Notes under the pieces: model-generated
What the model was told of the DNA's origin: nothing
Database searches by the model: none
What the model saw: only the letters and a program-made list of their open reading frames with translations
Origin: Zoogloea sp.
Lineage (GTDB): Bacteria > Pseudomonadota > Gammaproteobacteria > Burkholderiales > Rhodocyclaceae
Assembly (NCBI GenBank): GCA_009026175.1
Contig: WBTZ01000035.1
Coordinates: 1-39,388 of the forward strand
Direction: 5' to 3'
DNA length: 39,388 nt
Shown: positions 7,123-17,925 of the stretch, in pieces
Position numbering within the stretch: the first letter of the stretch is position 1
Layout: each line of letters starts with the position of its first letter
Translations under genes and position numbers: made by a program

Positions 7123-8495
7123 TGGATCTGCAGGAAGCCGCGCTGGCGACCGGTGGCACCGCCGTGGGCGGCACCGTGTCCTTTCTCTCGGTCAGCACCG
7201 ACTCCCGGGCGGTGCAGTCGGACCAGCTGTTTGTGGCCCTGCGCGGAGAGCGTTTCGACGGCCATGATTTCGTCGAGGGCGTGGTCAGCCAGGGTGCCGC
7301 CGCCGCGATGGTCGACCGGGCGTGGGCCGCGACCCACCCGGTGCCGCTGCCCCTGCTGGTGGTCGAGGATACCCGCTACGGCCTGGGGCGCCTTGCCGCT
7401 GCCTGGCGCGGCCGCTTCGATCTGCCGCTGATCGGCGTGACCGGCAGCAATGGCAAGACCAGCGTCAAGGAGATGTGCGCGGCGATCCTGCGGGCCCAGG
7501 CCCGGATCGACGGCTTCGACCCCGAGCTGTGCGTGCTGGCCACCCGTGGCAACCTGAACAACGACATCGGGCTGCCCCTGATGCTGCTGCGCCTGTCCGG
7601 CAATCACCGGGCGGCGGTGATCGAGATGGGCATGAACCATCCGGGGGAGATCGGCTATCTGACCCACCTGGCGCGGCCCACCGTGGCGCTGGTCAACAAT
7701 GCCCAGCGGGCCCATCTGCAAGGCATGGGCAGCATCAATGAGGTCGCCCGCGAAAAGGGGGCGATCTATGAAGGGCTGTCGTCCGACGGCGTGGCGGTCA
7801 TCAACGCCGACGATCCCTTCGCCGGCTACTGGAAGTCCATCAACAGCGGGCGTCGCACCCTCACCTTCGGGCTGGGCGCCGACGCGGACGTGCGTGCCAC
7901 CTGCAGCGCCCACGGTTTTGTCAGCGATGTGGTGCTGGAGTCTCCCAGGGGCAGCACCCGCTTTCGCCTGCAGGTGCCGGGGCAGCACAACGTCCGCAAT
8001 GCCCTCGCCGCGGCGGCGGCCTGTCTGGCCGCAGGCGTCTCCCTCGACGCGGTGTCTGCCGGTCTCGGCGGATACACCGGCACGCCGGGGCGCCTGTTCC
8101 TGCGCAAGGGCCTCAACGGCGCCACCGTGATCGACGATTGCTACAACGCCAACCCCGACTCCATGCGTGCCGGCATCGCGGTGCTGGGCGCCACGCCGGG
8201 TCGCAAGATCCTGGTGGTCGGCGACATGGGCGAAATCGGTGATCAGAGTTTCCAGTACCACGACGAGATTGGTGGCTACGCCAAGAGCGAAGGCATCGAT
8301 TTCCTGTTCGGTCTGGGTGAAATGAGCGAGGTTGCCGCACGCAACTTCGGAGAAGGCGGGCACCACTTCACCAAGCTGGACGACCTGGTCGCAGCGGTGA
8401 AGGCGGAGCTCAATGAAGATACGGTGGTGCTCGTCAAGGGATCGCGTTTCATGAAAATGGAACGGGTCGTCGACGCCATCGCGGAGAAGGTTTGA
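7119..8495 (+). CDS. murF: UDP-MurNAc-tripeptide:D-Ala-D-Ala ligase MurF
   Basis: Adds the D-Ala-D-Ala dipeptide made by Ddl, completing the UDP-MurNAc pentapeptide. The 458 residues begin with the substrate-binding domain (VSTDSRAVQSDQLFVALRGERFDGHDF) and have the P-loop GSNGKTS at 109-115, the central-domain MGMNHPGEI and NNAQRAHL blocks, and the C-terminal YNANPDSM motif. Two consecutive ATGs (7119, 7122) could start it; the first overlaps the murE stop as ATGA. AGGGAG stands just upstream. Confidence 0.97.
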   Translation: MMDLQEAALATGGTAVGGTVSFLSVSTDSRAVQSDQLFVALRGERFDGHDFVEGVVSQGAAAAMVDRAWAATHPVPLPLLVVEDTRYGLGRLAAAWRGRFDLPLIGVTGSNGKTSVKEMCAAILRAQARIDGFDPELCVLATRGNLNNDIGLPLMLLRLSGNHRAAVIEMGMNHPGEIGYLTHLARPTVALVNNAQRAHLQGMGSINEVAREKGAIYEGLSSDGVAVINADDPFAGYWKSINSGRRTLTFGLGADADVRATCSAHGFVSDVVLESPRGSTRFRLQVPGQHNVRNALAAAAACLAAGVSLDAVSAGLGGYTGTPGRLFLRKGLNGATVIDDCYNANPDSMRAGIAVLGATPGRKILVVGDMGEIGDQSFQYHDEIGGYAKSEGIDFLFGLGEMSEVAARNFGEGGHHFTKLDDLVAAVKAELNEDTVVLVKGSRFMKMERVVDAIAEKV

Positions 8496-8555
8496 TGATG
8501 TTTCGTAGTGCCGACGTGGCTGCAGTGTCTTCCGTAACGCTTCCGGGAGAGTGTC

Positions 8556-9644
8556 ATGCTGCTTGAACTGGCCCTGTGGCTCGGCAAGGATGCGCGTTTC
8601 TTCAACGTGTTCGGCTATATCACGCTGCGCACGATGCTGGCTGCGGGGACCGCATTGGTCCTGTCGCTGGTCTTCGGCCCGCCGGTGATCCGCTGGCTGG
8701 CGGCCAAGAAGATCGGCCAGGCGGTGCGCGATGATGGTCCCAAGTCCCACCTCACCAAGGCCGGCACACCGACCATGGGCGGGGCGCTGATCCTCATCTC
8801 GATTGCCGTCACCACGCTGTTGTGGGGCGACTTGGGCAACAAGTATGTGTGGGTGGTGCTGCTGGTGACCCTGGGCTTCGGTGCCGTGGGCTGGGTGGAT
8901 GACTGGCGCAAGGTGGTGTACCGCGACCCCAAGGGGCTGGCCAGCCGCTGGAAGTACTTCTGGACCTCGGCGATTGCCCTGGCGGCGGCCTGTTTCCTGG
9001 GGCTGACGGCCTCGGTGCCGGCCCAGCTCGAACTGATCGTGCCCTTCTTCAAGGCGGTGAGCTACCCGCTCGGCGTCATCGGTTTCATCATCCTGACCTA
9101 TTTCGTGATCAACGGCACCAGCCACTCGGTCAACCTCACCGACGGGCTGGATGGCCTGGCCATCATGCCGACCGTGATGGTCAGCGCCGCGCTGGCGATC
9201 TTCGCCTACGTCGCCGGCCACATGGGCTTTTCCAAGTACCTCGGGGTGCCCTACATCCCCGGCGCCGGCGAGCTGGCCGTGATCTGCGGTGCGATCGCCG
9301 GGGCGGGCCTGGGTTTCCTGTGGTTCAACGCCTATCCGGCGGAAGTCTTCATGGGTGACGTGGGGGCGCTGGCCCTCGGCGCGGCCATGGGGACGATCGC
9401 AGTGATCGTCCGCCAGGAGATCGTGCTCTTCATCATGGGTGGCCTCTTCGTGGCCGAGGCCATGTCGGTGATGGTGCAGGTGATGTACTTCAAGTACACC
9501 GGCGGCAAACGCATCTTCCGCATGGCGCCGCTGCACCACCATTACGAACTGGGGGGTTGGAAGGAAACCCAGGTGGTGGTGCGCTTCTGGATCATCACGA
9601 TCATGCTCGTGCTGTTCGGCCTGTCCTCCCTCAAGCTGCGGTAA
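8556..9644 (+). CDS. mraY: Phospho-MurNAc-pentapeptide translocase MraY
   Basis: An integral membrane enzyme that transfers phospho-MurNAc-pentapeptide to undecaprenyl phosphate, making lipid I. The 362 residues form about ten hydrophobic helices. Conserved blocks include [16 protein letters not shown] (catalytic Asp pair region), [22 protein letters not shown] and the C-terminal [15 protein letters not shown]. Length is almost that of E. coli (360). GGGAGAG lies 6-12 bases before the ATG. The 60-base gap after murF holds no other signal I can support. Confidence 0.98.
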   Translation: MLLELALWLGKDARFFNVFGYITLRTMLAAGTALVLSLVFGPPVIRWLAAKKIGQAVRDDGPKSHLTKAGTPTMGGALILISIAVTTLLWGDLGNKYVWVVLLVTLGFGAVGWVDDWRKVVYRDPKGLASRWKYFWTSAIALAAACFLGLTASVPAQLELIVPFFKAVSYPLGVIGFIILTYFVINGTSHSVNLTDGLDGLAIMPTVMVSAALAIFAYVAGHMGFSKYLGVPYIPGAGELAVICGAIAGAGLGFLWFNAYPAEVFMGDVGALALGAAMGTIAVIVRQEIVLFIMGGLFVAEAMSVMVQVMYFKYTGGKRIFRMAPLHHHYELGGWKETQVVVRFWIITIMLVLFGLSSLKLR

Positions 9645-9650
9645 GCGGAC

Positions 9651-11042
9651 ATGGCTGCCTCCCGGCTCACTCTCGTTCTCGGCCTCGGCGAATCCGGCCT
9701 GGCGATGGCCCGCTGGCTGGCCCGCCAGGGCGTGGCCCTGCGCGTTGCCGATTCGCGCCCCGTGCCGCCGGGCATCGACCGCCTGAAGGCCGACGCGCCC
9801 GCCGCCGAGCGGGTGACCGGCCCGTTTGCCGACAGCCTGCTCGACGGGGTGGACCGCATAGCCATCAGCCCCGGCCTGGATCCGCGCCAGCCCCTGGTGG
9901 CTGCCGCCCGGGCGCGGGGCATTCCCGTGGTCGGCGAGATGGACCTGCTGGTGGAAGCGCTGGAGCGCTGCGGCGTACGCGGCAGCAGCCGGATCATTGC
10001 GATCACCGGCACCAACGGCAAGACCACCACCACCACCCTGGCCGGCGAGATGGTCAAGGCCGCCGGCCAGGATGGCGTGGTGGCCGGCAACATCAGCCCG
10101 GCTGCGCTGGATGTGCTGATGGCCCGCCAGGACGCGGGCCAGCCCTTGCCGGGGTATTGGGTGCTCGAGCTCTCCAGCTTCCAGCTCGAGACCGCCCCTG
10201 CGCTCAACGCCGTGGCCGCCACCGTGCTCAACGTGACCGACGATCATCTCGACCGCTACGCCGGGCTCGAAGACTACGCGGCCACCAAGGCTGCGGTCTT
10301 CCAGGGCGACGGGGTGCAGGTCCTCAACCGTGACGATGCGCGGGTTGTGGCCATGGCGCTGCCGGGCCGCCGGGTGTTGAGCTTCGGCGTGGATGCGCCC
10401 GCCGGCGCCGATGCCTACGGGGTGGTCGACCGGGAGGGTGAGGATTGGCTGGCGAAGGGCGAAGAGTTGCTCATGCCCCGTTCGGCCATGCGCCTGGCGG
10501 GCAGCCACAACGTGGCCAACGCCCTGGCCGCCCTGGCGCTGTGCGAAGCTGCAGGCCTGCCGCGGGCGCCCCTGCTCGAGGCGCTCAAAGCCTTCCGCGG
10601 TCTGCCGCACCGGGTGGAGAAGGTTGCCCGGCGTGATGACGGTGTGACCTATTACGACGACTCCAAGGGCACCAATGTCGGCGCCACGGTGGCGGCCCTG
10701 GAAGGGCTGCGCTGCAAGGTGGTGCTGATCGCCGGTGGTGACGGCAAGGGGCAGGATTTCTCGCCCCTCAAGGAGGCTTTTGCCCGCTACGCCCGCGCGG
10801 TGGTGTTGATCGGCCGTGACGCTGCGACGATAGAGGCTGCTGCCGACGGCTGCGGCGTGCCGCTCGTCCATGCCGCCGATATGGATGCCGCCGTGCTCGA
10901 AGCCAACGCCCGGGCCGAGGCGGGTGACGTGGTGCTGTTGTCCCCGGCCTGTGCCAGCCTCGACATGTTCAGAAACTACGCCCACCGCGCCCAGGTCTTC
11001 ATCGACGCCGTGCTGCGCCTGCCCGGAGTAAGCCCGGAATGA
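9651..11042 (+). CDS. murD: UDP-MurNAc-L-alanine:D-glutamate ligase MurD
   Basis: Adds D-glutamate to UDP-MurNAc-L-Ala. The 463 residues show the N-terminal Rossmann motif [13 protein letters not shown] (about 11-23), the P-loop GTNGKTT (120-126), the ELSSFQLE block, the central [10 protein letters not shown] motif, and the C-terminal YDDSKGTN and [15 protein letters not shown] blocks, all diagnostic. It starts 6 bases after mraY, and its stop overlaps the ftsW ATG by 4 bases. Confidence 0.98.
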   Translation: MAASRLTLVLGLGESGLAMARWLARQGVALRVADSRPVPPGIDRLKADAPAAERVTGPFADSLLDGVDRIAISPGLDPRQPLVAAARARGIPVVGEMDLLVEALERCGVRGSSRIIAITGTNGKTTTTTLAGEMVKAAGQDGVVAGNISPAALDVLMARQDAGQPLPGYWVLELSSFQLETAPALNAVAATVLNVTDDHLDRYAGLEDYAATKAAVFQGDGVQVLNRDDARVVAMALPGRRVLSFGVDAPAGADAYGVVDREGEDWLAKGEELLMPRSAMRLAGSHNVANALAALALCEAAGLPRAPLLEALKAFRGLPHRVEKVARRDDGVTYYDDSKGTNVGATVAALEGLRCKVVLIAGGDGKGQDFSPLKEAFARYARAVVLIGRDAATIEAAADGCGVPLVHAADMDAAVLEANARAEAGDVVLLSPACASLDMFRNYAHRAQVFIDAVLRLPGVSPE

Positions 11043-12286
11043 AGCTCGCTGCCAGCCTCACGGGCCTTGTGTCCGGCTTCCTCAACCGCCACGGCGGCGA
11101 GATCGGCTCGCCGGAGAGCGGGCGTGCCGTCGATCGCCTGCTGCGTCCGGCCGGCCCCGCCCGAGAGCTCGATCCGGCCCTCATCTGGTCGGCTGCGGCA
11201 CTGTTGTTGATGGGGCTGGTCATGGTCTTCTCGGCCTCCATCGCCACCGCCGAGGGCAGCCGCATGTTCGGCCACCAGCCCGCCTACTTCCTGATCCGCC
11301 ATGCCGTCTTCCTGGCCATCGGGGTGATCGCCGGCGTGGTGGTGTTCCAGATCCCCATGCGGGCCTGGCAGGAGATGGCGCCCTGGCTGTTCATCGCCGG
11401 GGTGGTGCTGTTGCTGATCGTATTGATCCCGGGCATCGGGCGCGACGTGAACGGTGCCCGCCGCTGGTTGCCCCTGGGGGTGGTCAACCTGCAGCCCTCG
11501 GAGCTCATGAAGCTCTTTGCGGCGCTCTACGCGGCGGACTACACGACCCGCAAGCTGCCCCTGATGGGCAGCTTCAAGCAAGGCTTCCTGCCGATGGCCG
11601 GGGTGATCCTCTTCGTGGGCTTCCTGCTGCTCAAGGAGCCCGACTTCGGCGCCTTCGTGGTGATCACCGCGATCGCCTTCGGCGTGCTCTTCCTGGGCGG
11701 CATCAATGTGCGCCTGTTCGTGCTGCTGGCGATTGTCGCGGCGGTGGGCTTCGTGCTGCTGATCACCTTCTCCGAGTACCGCCGCCAGCGCATCCTGGGC
11801 TTCATGGATCCGTGGCAGGACGCCTATGGCAAGGGCTACCAGCTGTCCCACGCGCTGATCGCCTTTGGCCGCGGCGAGTGGTTCGGGGTCGGGCTTGGCG
11901 GGAGCATCGAGAAGCTCTTCTACCTGCCCGAGGCCCATACCGACTTCCTGCTCGCCGTGATTGCCGAAGAGCTGGGCTTTGCCGGTGTGTGCACCGTGGT
12001 CGTGCTGTTCGCCATCCTGATCCAGCGCACCTTTGCCATCGGCAAACAGTGCGTGACCCTTGAGCGCACCTACGCCGCCCTGGTGGCCCAGGGCATCGGC
12101 ATCTGGATGGGGGTGCAGTCCTTCATCAACATGGGTGTGAACATGGGCCTGCTGCCGACCAAGGGGCTGACCCTCCCGATGATGAGCTTTGGTGGATCCG
12201 GCATCCTCGCCAACTGTGTCGCCATTGCGATCTTGCTCCGCATCGACTGGGAGAACCGGCAGATCATGCGGGGAGGGAGCGCGTGA
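11039..12286 (+). CDS. ftsW: Septal peptidoglycan glycosyltransferase FtsW
   Basis: A SEDS-family membrane glycosyltransferase that polymerises lipid II at the septum together with FtsI. The 415 residues have a cytoplasmic N-terminal extension of about 50 residues and about ten membrane helices. Recognisable blocks are [29 protein letters not shown] (around residues 140-159), [36 protein letters not shown] and the C-terminal [10 protein letters not shown]. The same strand continues directly into murG with a 1-base overlap. Confidence 0.97.
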   Translation: MKLAASLTGLVSGFLNRHGGEIGSPESGRAVDRLLRPAGPARELDPALIWSAAALLLMGLVMVFSASIATAEGSRMFGHQPAYFLIRHAVFLAIGVIAGVVVFQIPMRAWQEMAPWLFIAGVVLLLIVLIPGIGRDVNGARRWLPLGVVNLQPSELMKLFAALYAADYTTRKLPLMGSFKQGFLPMAGVILFVGFLLLKEPDFGAFVVITAIAFGVLFLGGINVRLFVLLAIVAAVGFVLLITFSEYRRQRILGFMDPWQDAYGKGYQLSHALIAFGRGEWFGVGLGGSIEKLFYLPEAHTDFLLAVIAEELGFAGVCTVVVLFAILIQRTFAIGKQCVTLERTYAALVAQGIGIWMGVQSFINMGVNMGLLPTKGLTLPMMSFGGSGILANCVAIAILLRIDWENRQIMRGGSA

Positions 12287-13344
12287 TGCCCACCCTGATG
12301 GTCATGGCTGGTGGTACCGGCGGGCACATCTACCCCGGCCTGGCGGTGGCCGATGCCCTGCGCGAGCGGGGCTGGAAGGTGGTCTGGATGGGTAATCCGG
12401 ATGGCATGGAGGCGCGCATCGTTCCCGCCAGCGGCTATGACATGGCCTGGGTGCGCTTCACCGCCTTGCGGGGCAAGGGCCTGCTGCGCAAGCTGTTGCT
12501 GCCCTTCAACCTGCTGCGCGGCTTCGCCCAGGCCCTGGGCCAGATCCGGCGCGTGAGGCCGGACGTCGTGCTGGGGATGGGCGGCTACGTCACCTTCCCG
12601 GGCGGCATGATGGCGGCCCTGCTGGGCACGCCGGTGGTGGTGCATGAGCAGAACTCCGTGGCCGGGCTGGCCAACCGGGTGCTGGCCGGCGTGGCCGACA
12701 AGGTTGTCACCGGCTTTCCCAATGTATTGAAGAAGGGCGAGTGGGCAGGCAATCCGGTGCGCGCGGAGATCTCCGCGGTGGCGCCGCCGGCCCAGCGTTT
12801 CGCCGGGCGCAGTGGCCCGCTCAAGGTGCTGGTGGTGGGCGGCAGCCTGGGGGCCGCGGCCCTCAACGAGGCCATGCCCAAGGCCCTGGCCCTGCTGGCC
12901 GCGGAGCAGCGCCCCCGGGTGACGCACCAGGCCGGTACGCGCCAGATCGAGGCCCTCAAAGCGTCGTATGCGGCGGCGGGGGTCGACGGCGAACTGCTGC
13001 CCTTCATCGACGACATGGCGGCGCGCTACGCCGATGCCGACCTGGTGATCTGCCGTTCCGGCGCGCTGACGGTCGCCGAGCTGGCCGCCGTCGGGGTCGC
13101 CAGCGTGCTGGTGCCCTTCCCCCATGCGGTGGACGACCACCAGACCGGCAACGCCCGCTTCCTCGCCGATGCCGGCGCGGCGGTGCTGTTGCCGCAAACC
13201 GAACTTTCGCCGCAGCGCCTCGCCGCGCTGCTGCAGGACATGAATCGCGAGCGCCTGCTGGAGATGGCCGGGAAGGCCCGGCAGTGCGCCCGGCCCGACG
13301 CCACCGCACGGGTCGCGGACGTATGCGCAGGCCTCGCCGCTTAA
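12286..13344 (+). CDS. murG: Lipid II synthase MurG (GlcNAc transferase)
   Basis: A peripheral membrane GT-B enzyme that transfers GlcNAc from UDP-GlcNAc to lipid I. The 352 residues contain the N-terminal glycine-rich loop [14 protein letters not shown] (9-22), [26 protein letters not shown], the second G-loop [13 protein letters not shown], and the donor-binding [12 protein letters not shown] with [17 protein letters not shown] at 12286 overlaps the ftsW stop (TGATG) behind a strong GGGAGGGAG; GTG at 12283 is the alternative. Confidence 0.98.
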   Translation: MPTLMVMAGGTGGHIYPGLAVADALRERGWKVVWMGNPDGMEARIVPASGYDMAWVRFTALRGKGLLRKLLLPFNLLRGFAQALGQIRRVRPDVVLGMGGYVTFPGGMMAALLGTPVVVHEQNSVAGLANRVLAGVADKVVTGFPNVLKKGEWAGNPVRAEISAVAPPAQRFAGRSGPLKVLVVGGSLGAAALNEAMPKALALLAAEQRPRVTHQAGTRQIEALKASYAAAGVDGELLPFIDDMAARYADADLVICRSGALTVAELAAVGVASVLVPFPHAVDDHQTGNARFLADAGAAVLLPQTELSPQRLAALLQDMNRERLLEMAGKARQCARPDATARVADVCAGLAA

Positions 13345-13354
13345 AGGACAGAAC

Positions 13355-14749
13355 GTGAAGCACAAGGTCAAATCCATCCACTTCGTCGGCATCGGCGGCG
13401 CCGGCATGAGTGGCATCGCCGAGGTGCTGCTGAACCTCGGTTACGAGGTCAGCGGCTCCGATCTGGGGGACAACGCGGCGACTCGCCGTCTCAAGTCCCT
13501 GGGGGCCCGGGTGATCCAGGGGCATGCAGCCGAGAACGTGGTCGACGCCGATGCGGTGGTGACGTCCACCGCCGTGAAGGGCGACAACCCGGAGGTGGTC
13601 GCCGCCCGCGCGCGCCACATCCCGGTGGTGCCGCGCGCCCAGATGCTGGCCGAACTGATGCGCCTGAAGCAGGGCATCGCCATTGCAGGCACCCACGGCA
13701 AGACCACCACCACCTCGCTGGTGGCCAGCATCCTGGCCGAGGGCGGGCTGGACCCGACCTTCGTGATCGGCGGCAAGCTCAACGCGGCAGGCGCCAATGC
13801 GCGCCTGGGCAAGGGTGATTTCCTGGTGGCCGAGGCCGATGAATCCGACGCGTCCTTCCTGCTGCTGACGCCGGTCATCTCGGTGGTCACCAACATCGAC
13901 GCCGACCACATGGAGACCTACGGCCACGACTTCGCGCGGCTCAAGCAGTCCTTCGTGGATTTCCTGCAGCACCTGCCCTTCTACGGCGTGGCCGTGCTGT
14001 GCGATGACGACAAGCACGTGCGCTCGATCATGCCGCTGGTGTCGAAGCAGATCGTGCGCTATGGCTTCTCCGAATCCGCCAACGTGCGTGCCGAGAACAT
14101 CCACGCCGCCGACGGCACCATGAGCTTCGATGTCGTGCGGGTCAATGGCACCACCAGCCGCATCTCCGTGGTGCTCAACCTGCCCGGCCGCCACAACGTG
14201 CTGAACGCCCTGGCGGCGATCGCCGTGGCCACCGAGGTGGGGGTGTCCGACGAGGCCATCATCAAGGCCCTGGCCGAGTTCAAGGGCGTCGGCCGGCGTT
14301 TCCAGCGCTACGGCGAGGTGACCCTGCCCCAGGGCGGCACCGTGACGGTCGTCGACGACTACGGCCATCACCCGGTCGAGATGGCGGCAACCATCGCCGC
14401 GGCGCGCGGTGCCTTCCCGGACAAGCGCCTGATGCTGGCCTTCCAGCCCCACCGTTACACCCGCACCCGGGACTGTTTCGAGGATTTCGTGAAGGTCTTG
14501 TCCACCGTCGATGCCCTGCTGCTGGGCGAGGTGTACGCCGCCGGCGAGGCGCCCATCGTGGCCGCCGACGGGCGTTCTCTGGCGCGGGCGTTGCGGGTGG
14601 CGGGCAAGATCGAGCCGGTGTTCGTGGAGAACATCGATGACATGCCGGGGGCAATCCTGTCCGCGGCGCAGGATGGCGACGTGGTGATCACCATGGGTGC
14701 CGGCAGCATCGGCGGTGTGCCGGGCAAACTGGTGAGTGGCGAGGTTTAA
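13355..14749 (+). CDS. murC: UDP-MurNAc:L-alanine ligase MurC
   Basis: Adds the first amino acid, L-alanine, to UDP-MurNAc. The 464 residues have the Rossmann loop GIGGAGMSG (12-20), the P-loop GTHGKTT (112-118), the [10 protein letters not shown] block, the NIDADHM segment and the C-terminal DDYGHHPVE and FQPHRYTRT motifs. It uses a GTG start preceded by AAAGGA (13343-13348). It lies 10 bases after murG and ends just before ddl. Confidence 0.98.
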   Translation: MKHKVKSIHFVGIGGAGMSGIAEVLLNLGYEVSGSDLGDNAATRRLKSLGARVIQGHAAENVVDADAVVTSTAVKGDNPEVVAARARHIPVVPRAQMLAELMRLKQGIAIAGTHGKTTTTSLVASILAEGGLDPTFVIGGKLNAAGANARLGKGDFLVAEADESDASFLLLTPVISVVTNIDADHMETYGHDFARLKQSFVDFLQHLPFYGVAVLCDDDKHVRSIMPLVSKQIVRYGFSESANVRAENIHAADGTMSFDVVRVNGTTSRISVVLNLPGRHNVLNALAAIAVATEVGVSDEAIIKALAEFKGVGRRFQRYGEVTLPQGGTVTVVDDYGHHPVEMAATIAAARGAFPDKRLMLAFQPHRYTRTRDCFEDFVKVLSTVDALLLGEVYAAGEAPIVAADGRSLARALRVAGKIEPVFVENIDDMPGAILSAAQDGDVVITMGAGSIGGVPGKLVSGEV

Positions 14750-14750
14750 G

Positions 14751-15668
14751 GTGTCGAGCAGTCAATTTGGAAAAGTGGCGGTGCTGATGGGCGGGGCCTC
14801 CGCAGAGCGCGAGATCTCCCTGATGTCGGGAGGTGCGGTGCTGGCTGCCCTGCGGGGCGCCGGTGTGGATGCCCATGCCTTCGATCCGGCCGCAACCGAT
14901 CTGCACATCCTCAAGGAGCAGGGCTACGACCGGGCCTTCATCGCCCTGCATGGCCGTGGCGGCGAGGACGGCACGGTGCAGGGCGCCCTCGAGCTGATGG
15001 GCATTCCGTATACCGGCAGCGGCGTGATGGCCTCGGCCATCGCCATGGACAAATGGCGCACCAAGCTGGTGTGGCTGTCCAGCGGCCTGCCGACCCCACG
15101 CTTTGCGATCCTGGAGGCGGACACCGACTGGGACGCCGTGGTCGCCGAGCTGGGCCTGCCGATCTTCGTCAAGCCGGTGCATGAGGGCTCCAGCATGGGG
15201 GCCACCAAGGTCACCGAAGCGGGGCAGTTGAAGGCGGCCTGGGAACTGGCCGCGAAATACGACTCCCTGGTGCTGGCCGAGGAGTTTGTCACCGGCCAGG
15301 AGCTGACCGCCCCCTTCCTGGGCGAGCGGGCGCTGCCCCTGGTGCGCATCGTCGCGCCGGGCGGCAACTACGACTACCAGAACAAGTACTTTACCGACGA
15401 CACCCAGTACTTCTGCCCGAGCGGATTGCCCGCGGCGCTGGAGCAGGACATCCAGGCCGCCATCGTGCGCAGCGCCAAGGTGCTCGGCTGCCGGGGCTGG
15501 GGCCGCGCCGACCTGATCCTGCGTGATGACGGCAGCTTCACCCTGCTGGAGATCAACACGGCGCCCGGCATGACCAACCACTCCCTGGTGCCGATGTCGG
15601 CGCGGGTGGCCGGTCTGTCCTTCGAGGCCCTGTGCCTGGAAATCCTTGCTGGAGCACGTCTTGGCTGA
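14751..15668 (+). CDS. ddl: D-alanine:D-alanine ligase
   Basis: A cytoplasmic ATP-grasp enzyme that makes the D-Ala-D-Ala used by MurF; in this position it corresponds to ddlB. The 305 residues (E. coli DdlB 306) include [14 protein letters not shown] near the N-terminus, [15 protein letters not shown], the ATP-grasp loop [12 protein letters not shown], and the metal-binding [18 protein letters not shown] place the start at GTG 14751, preceded by GAGG (14741-14744); a GTG at 14736 inside murC would add five residues. Confidence 0.96.
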   Translation: MSSSQFGKVAVLMGGASAEREISLMSGGAVLAALRGAGVDAHAFDPAATDLHILKEQGYDRAFIALHGRGGEDGTVQGALELMGIPYTGSGVMASAIAMDKWRTKLVWLSSGLPTPRFAILEADTDWDAVVAELGLPIFVKPVHEGSSMGATKVTEAGQLKAAWELAAKYDSLVLAEEFVTGQELTAPFLGERALPLVRIVAPGGNYDYQNKYFTDDTQYFCPSGLPAALEQDIQAAIVRSAKVLGCRGWGRADLILRDDGSFTLLEINTAPGMTNHSLVPMSARVAGLSFEALCLEILAGARLG

Positions 15669-16533
15669 CTTGCGCGCCACCTCCAATGTGCCTGCCGGTG
15701 CGGGGAAGTCCGCCGCCGGAAAGCGGTCGCGTCCGTCGCGCCCGGCACGGGATGGAGGCGGTAACGGGCTGTGGGACCGTCCCCAGCTCCTCAACCTGAT
15801 TTCCGACGCGCTGATGGTCTTCGGTGCGGCGGGCCTGGGCTATGCCGCAGTGGCGGCCATCTCGCGCCTGCCGGTGTACCCGCTCAGGGAGGTGGTGGTC
15901 ACCACGCCCCTGGCCCAGGTCACCACGGCGCAGCTTGAATATGCAGCCCGCTCGTCGATGCGCGGCAACTTCTTCACGGTGGACCTGGACGACGTGCGGA
16001 GCGCTTTCGAGAAGCTGCCCTGGGTGCGCCGGGCCGATGTGCGCCGGCGCTGGCCGGGGGCCATCGAGGTGCGCCTGGAAGAGCACGTAGCGTCTGCCTA
16101 CTGGCGGGTCGGCGAGACCGGCGACATGCGCCTGGTCAATCGCTACGGCGAGATCTTCACGGCGGCAAGCAATGCCAGGATGCCGATCTTCAGCGGTCCG
16201 GAAGGGTCGTCCAGCGTGCTGCTGGCCAAGTTCGACGATTTCACGCACAAGCTCGGGCCCCTGGGCAAGCAACTGGTCGGCGTCTCGCTGTCCGCCCGCG
16301 AGGCCTGGCAGCTCAAGATGGAAGATGGCCTGACCATCGAGCTCGGCCACGACCAGGCCAAGGCGCCCATCGATGAGCGTCTGTCACGCTTCGTGGCCCA
16401 TTACCCCAGGGCCAAGGCCCAACTGAACATGAACGTAGCGGTGGTCGATCTCCGCTACCCCAGTGGTTTCGCCCTCCGGCCGATTCCGTCCGCTGCGCCG
16501 GCAGGCAAGCAAGATAGCAAAGGGAAGCGATGA
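15661..16533 (+). CDS. ftsQ: Cell division protein FtsQ
   Basis: A bitopic divisome protein that binds FtsL and FtsB. A basic, Pro/Arg-rich cytoplasmic tail (about 40 residues) is followed by one membrane helix (about residues 45-65, [18 protein letters not shown]), the POTRA domain starting [11 protein letters not shown] and the beta domain with [20 protein letters not shown] and LVNRYGEIF. No ATG fits: the best start is TTG at 15661, with GGAG at 15651-15654, which overlaps the end of ddl by 8 bases and gives 290 residues. The stop overlaps ftsA (ATGA). Confidence 0.94.
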   Translation: MADLRATSNVPAGAGKSAAGKRSRPSRPARDGGGNGLWDRPQLLNLISDALMVFGAAGLGYAAVAAISRLPVYPLREVVVTTPLAQVTTAQLEYAARSSMRGNFFTVDLDDVRSAFEKLPWVRRADVRRRWPGAIEVRLEEHVASAYWRVGETGDMRLVNRYGEIFTAASNARMPIFSGPEGSSSVLLAKFDDFTHKLGPLGKQLVGVSLSAREAWQLKMEDGLTIELGHDQAKAPIDERLSRFVAHYPRAKAQLNMNVAVVDLRYPSGFALRPIPSAAPAGKQDSKGKR

Positions 16534-17759
16534 GCAAAGAGTACAAGGAACTGATCGTCGGCCTCGACATCGGCACTTCCAAGATCACCTGTGTGGTGGC
16601 CGAACTCAAGCCGGACGGCCGCATGGACGTGGTGGGACTCGGCACCCAGCCGTCCTCGGGCCTGAAGAAGGGCGTGGTGGTCAACATCGAGGCCACCGTG
16701 GATGCCATCTCCCGGGTGATCCAGGAAGTGGAGCTGATGGCCGACTGCAAGATCCGCGACGTCTATACGGGCATCGCGGGCAGCCACATCCGCAGCTTCA
16801 ACTCCAACGGGATGGTGGCCATCAAGGACAAGGAAGTGTCGCCCATCGACGTGGAGCGGGTCATCGAGACGGCGCGGGCCATGCCGCTGCCGGCAGACCA
16901 GCAGATCCTCCACATCCTGACCCAGGAATTCATCATCGACGGGCAGGACGGGGTGCGCGAGCCGATCGGCATGAGCGGTGTCCGCCTCGAGGTGAAGGTG
17001 CACATCGTCACCGGCGCCGTGTCGGCCGCCCAGAACATCGTCAAGTGTGTGCGCCGTTGCGGCCTCGAGGTGCTCGACCTGGTGTTGCAGCCCCTGGCTT
17101 CCAGCTATGCGACCCTCTCCGACGATGAGAAGGAACTGGGCGTGTGCCTGGTGGATATCGGTGGCGGTACGACCGATCTGGCCGTATTCACCCAGGGCGC
17201 CATCCGCCATACCGCCGTGATTCCAATTGCCGGCGACCAGGTCACCAACGACATCGCCATGGCGCTGCGTACGCCCACGGCCGAGGCAGAGGAAATCAAG
17301 ATCCGTCACGGCGTGGCCATGCACACCCTGGCCGACGCGTCCGAAATGATCGAGGTGCCGGGGGTCGGCGATCGCCCGCCGCGCAAGCTCTCCCGCCAGG
17401 CCCTGGCCGACGTGATCGAGCCCCGCGTGTGTGAGCTCTACGAACTGGTCCAGGCCGAGCTGCGGCGCAGCGGCTACGAGGAGCTGCTGTCCTCGGGGAT
17501 CGTGCTGGCCGGTGGGGCTGCAGTGATGCAGGGCATGGTCGAGCTTGGCGAGGAGGTCTTCCACATGCCGGTGCGGATCGGCTACCCGAAATACGACGGT
17601 GCGCTGGCCGACGTGGTCTGCGAACCCCGTTACGCCAATGCGATGGGTCTCGTGATGGAAGGCGCAGCCCAGAAGCGGAGGGGTTTGCAGGCCCGCCAGA
17701 CGCGTAATGTGGGACAGGTTTTTTCGCGCATGCGGTCCTGGTTTGAACGGAATTTCTGA
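16530..17759 (+). CDS. ftsA: Cell division protein FtsA
   Basis: An actin-like ATPase that tethers FtsZ to the membrane and recruits the later divisome. The 409 residues (E. coli 420) show the first phosphate loop VGLDIGTSKI (about 10-19), the 1C-domain region, the second phosphate motif DIGGGTTD at 209-216, and LAGGAAVMQGM near the C-terminal third. The extreme C-terminus (VFSRMRSWFERNF) is the amphipathic membrane-targeting helix. It overlaps ftsQ by 4 bases; an unusual 166-base spacer separates it from ftsZ. Confidence 0.98.
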   Translation: MSKEYKELIVGLDIGTSKITCVVAELKPDGRMDVVGLGTQPSSGLKKGVVVNIEATVDAISRVIQEVELMADCKIRDVYTGIAGSHIRSFNSNGMVAIKDKEVSPIDVERVIETARAMPLPADQQILHILTQEFIIDGQDGVREPIGMSGVRLEVKVHIVTGAVSAAQNIVKCVRRCGLEVLDLVLQPLASSYATLSDDEKELGVCLVDIGGGTTDLAVFTQGAIRHTAVIPIAGDQVTNDIAMALRTPTAEAEEIKIRHGVAMHTLADASEMIEVPGVGDRPPRKLSRQALADVIEPRVCELYELVQAELRRSGYEELLSSGIVLAGGAAVMQGMVELGEEVFHMPVRIGYPKYDGALADVVCEPRYANAMGLVMEGAAQKRRGLQARQTRNVGQVFSRMRSWFERNF

Positions 17760-17786
17760 ACGATTTGAAACCTTGTTTTACAGACC

Positions 17787-17802
17787 TTATTCAGTTGAAT
17801 AA
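17787..17802. repeat. Perfect palindrome in the ftsA-ftsZ spacer
   Basis: TTATTCA (17787-17793) and TGAATAA (17796-17802) form a perfect 7-bp inverted repeat around GT. It lies in a strikingly AT-rich stretch of an otherwise GC-rich locus. Spacing and size suit a dimeric regulator; no T tract suggests a terminator. Confidence 0.6.
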
Positions 17803-17814
17803 TTGTGTGCAATA

Positions 17815-17861
17815 GGCCCTTATTTAGTTGTAACATCCAATATTAATACTAAATATGGGCC
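17815..17861. repeat. 14-bp imperfect inverted repeat before ftsZ
   Basis: GGCCCTTATTTAGT (17815-17828) and ACTAAATATGGGCC (17848-17861) pair at 13 of 14 positions around a 19-base AT-rich loop. The RNA could fold as a stable stem in the ftsZ leader, or the DNA could be an operator. No T run follows on either strand, so it is not a standard terminator. Confidence 0.65.
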
Positions 17862-17925
17862 CGGCTTGCGCACCGTATTAGCCGCGCGGCAACAGGCAGC
17901 GCAGATTTCTTTGGAGGCGAGGTAA

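Noticed and set aside
7047..10985. A 1312-codon open frame antisense to murF, mraY and murD
   Set aside because: Long antisense frames are expected in GC-rich genes with strong third-position bias; the product is His/Gly/Arg-rich low-complexity without any domain, and the sense genes are certain.
17815..17861. The large ftsA-ftsZ inverted repeat as a Rho-independent terminator
   Set aside because: A 19-base loop and no T run on either strand make this unlikely.
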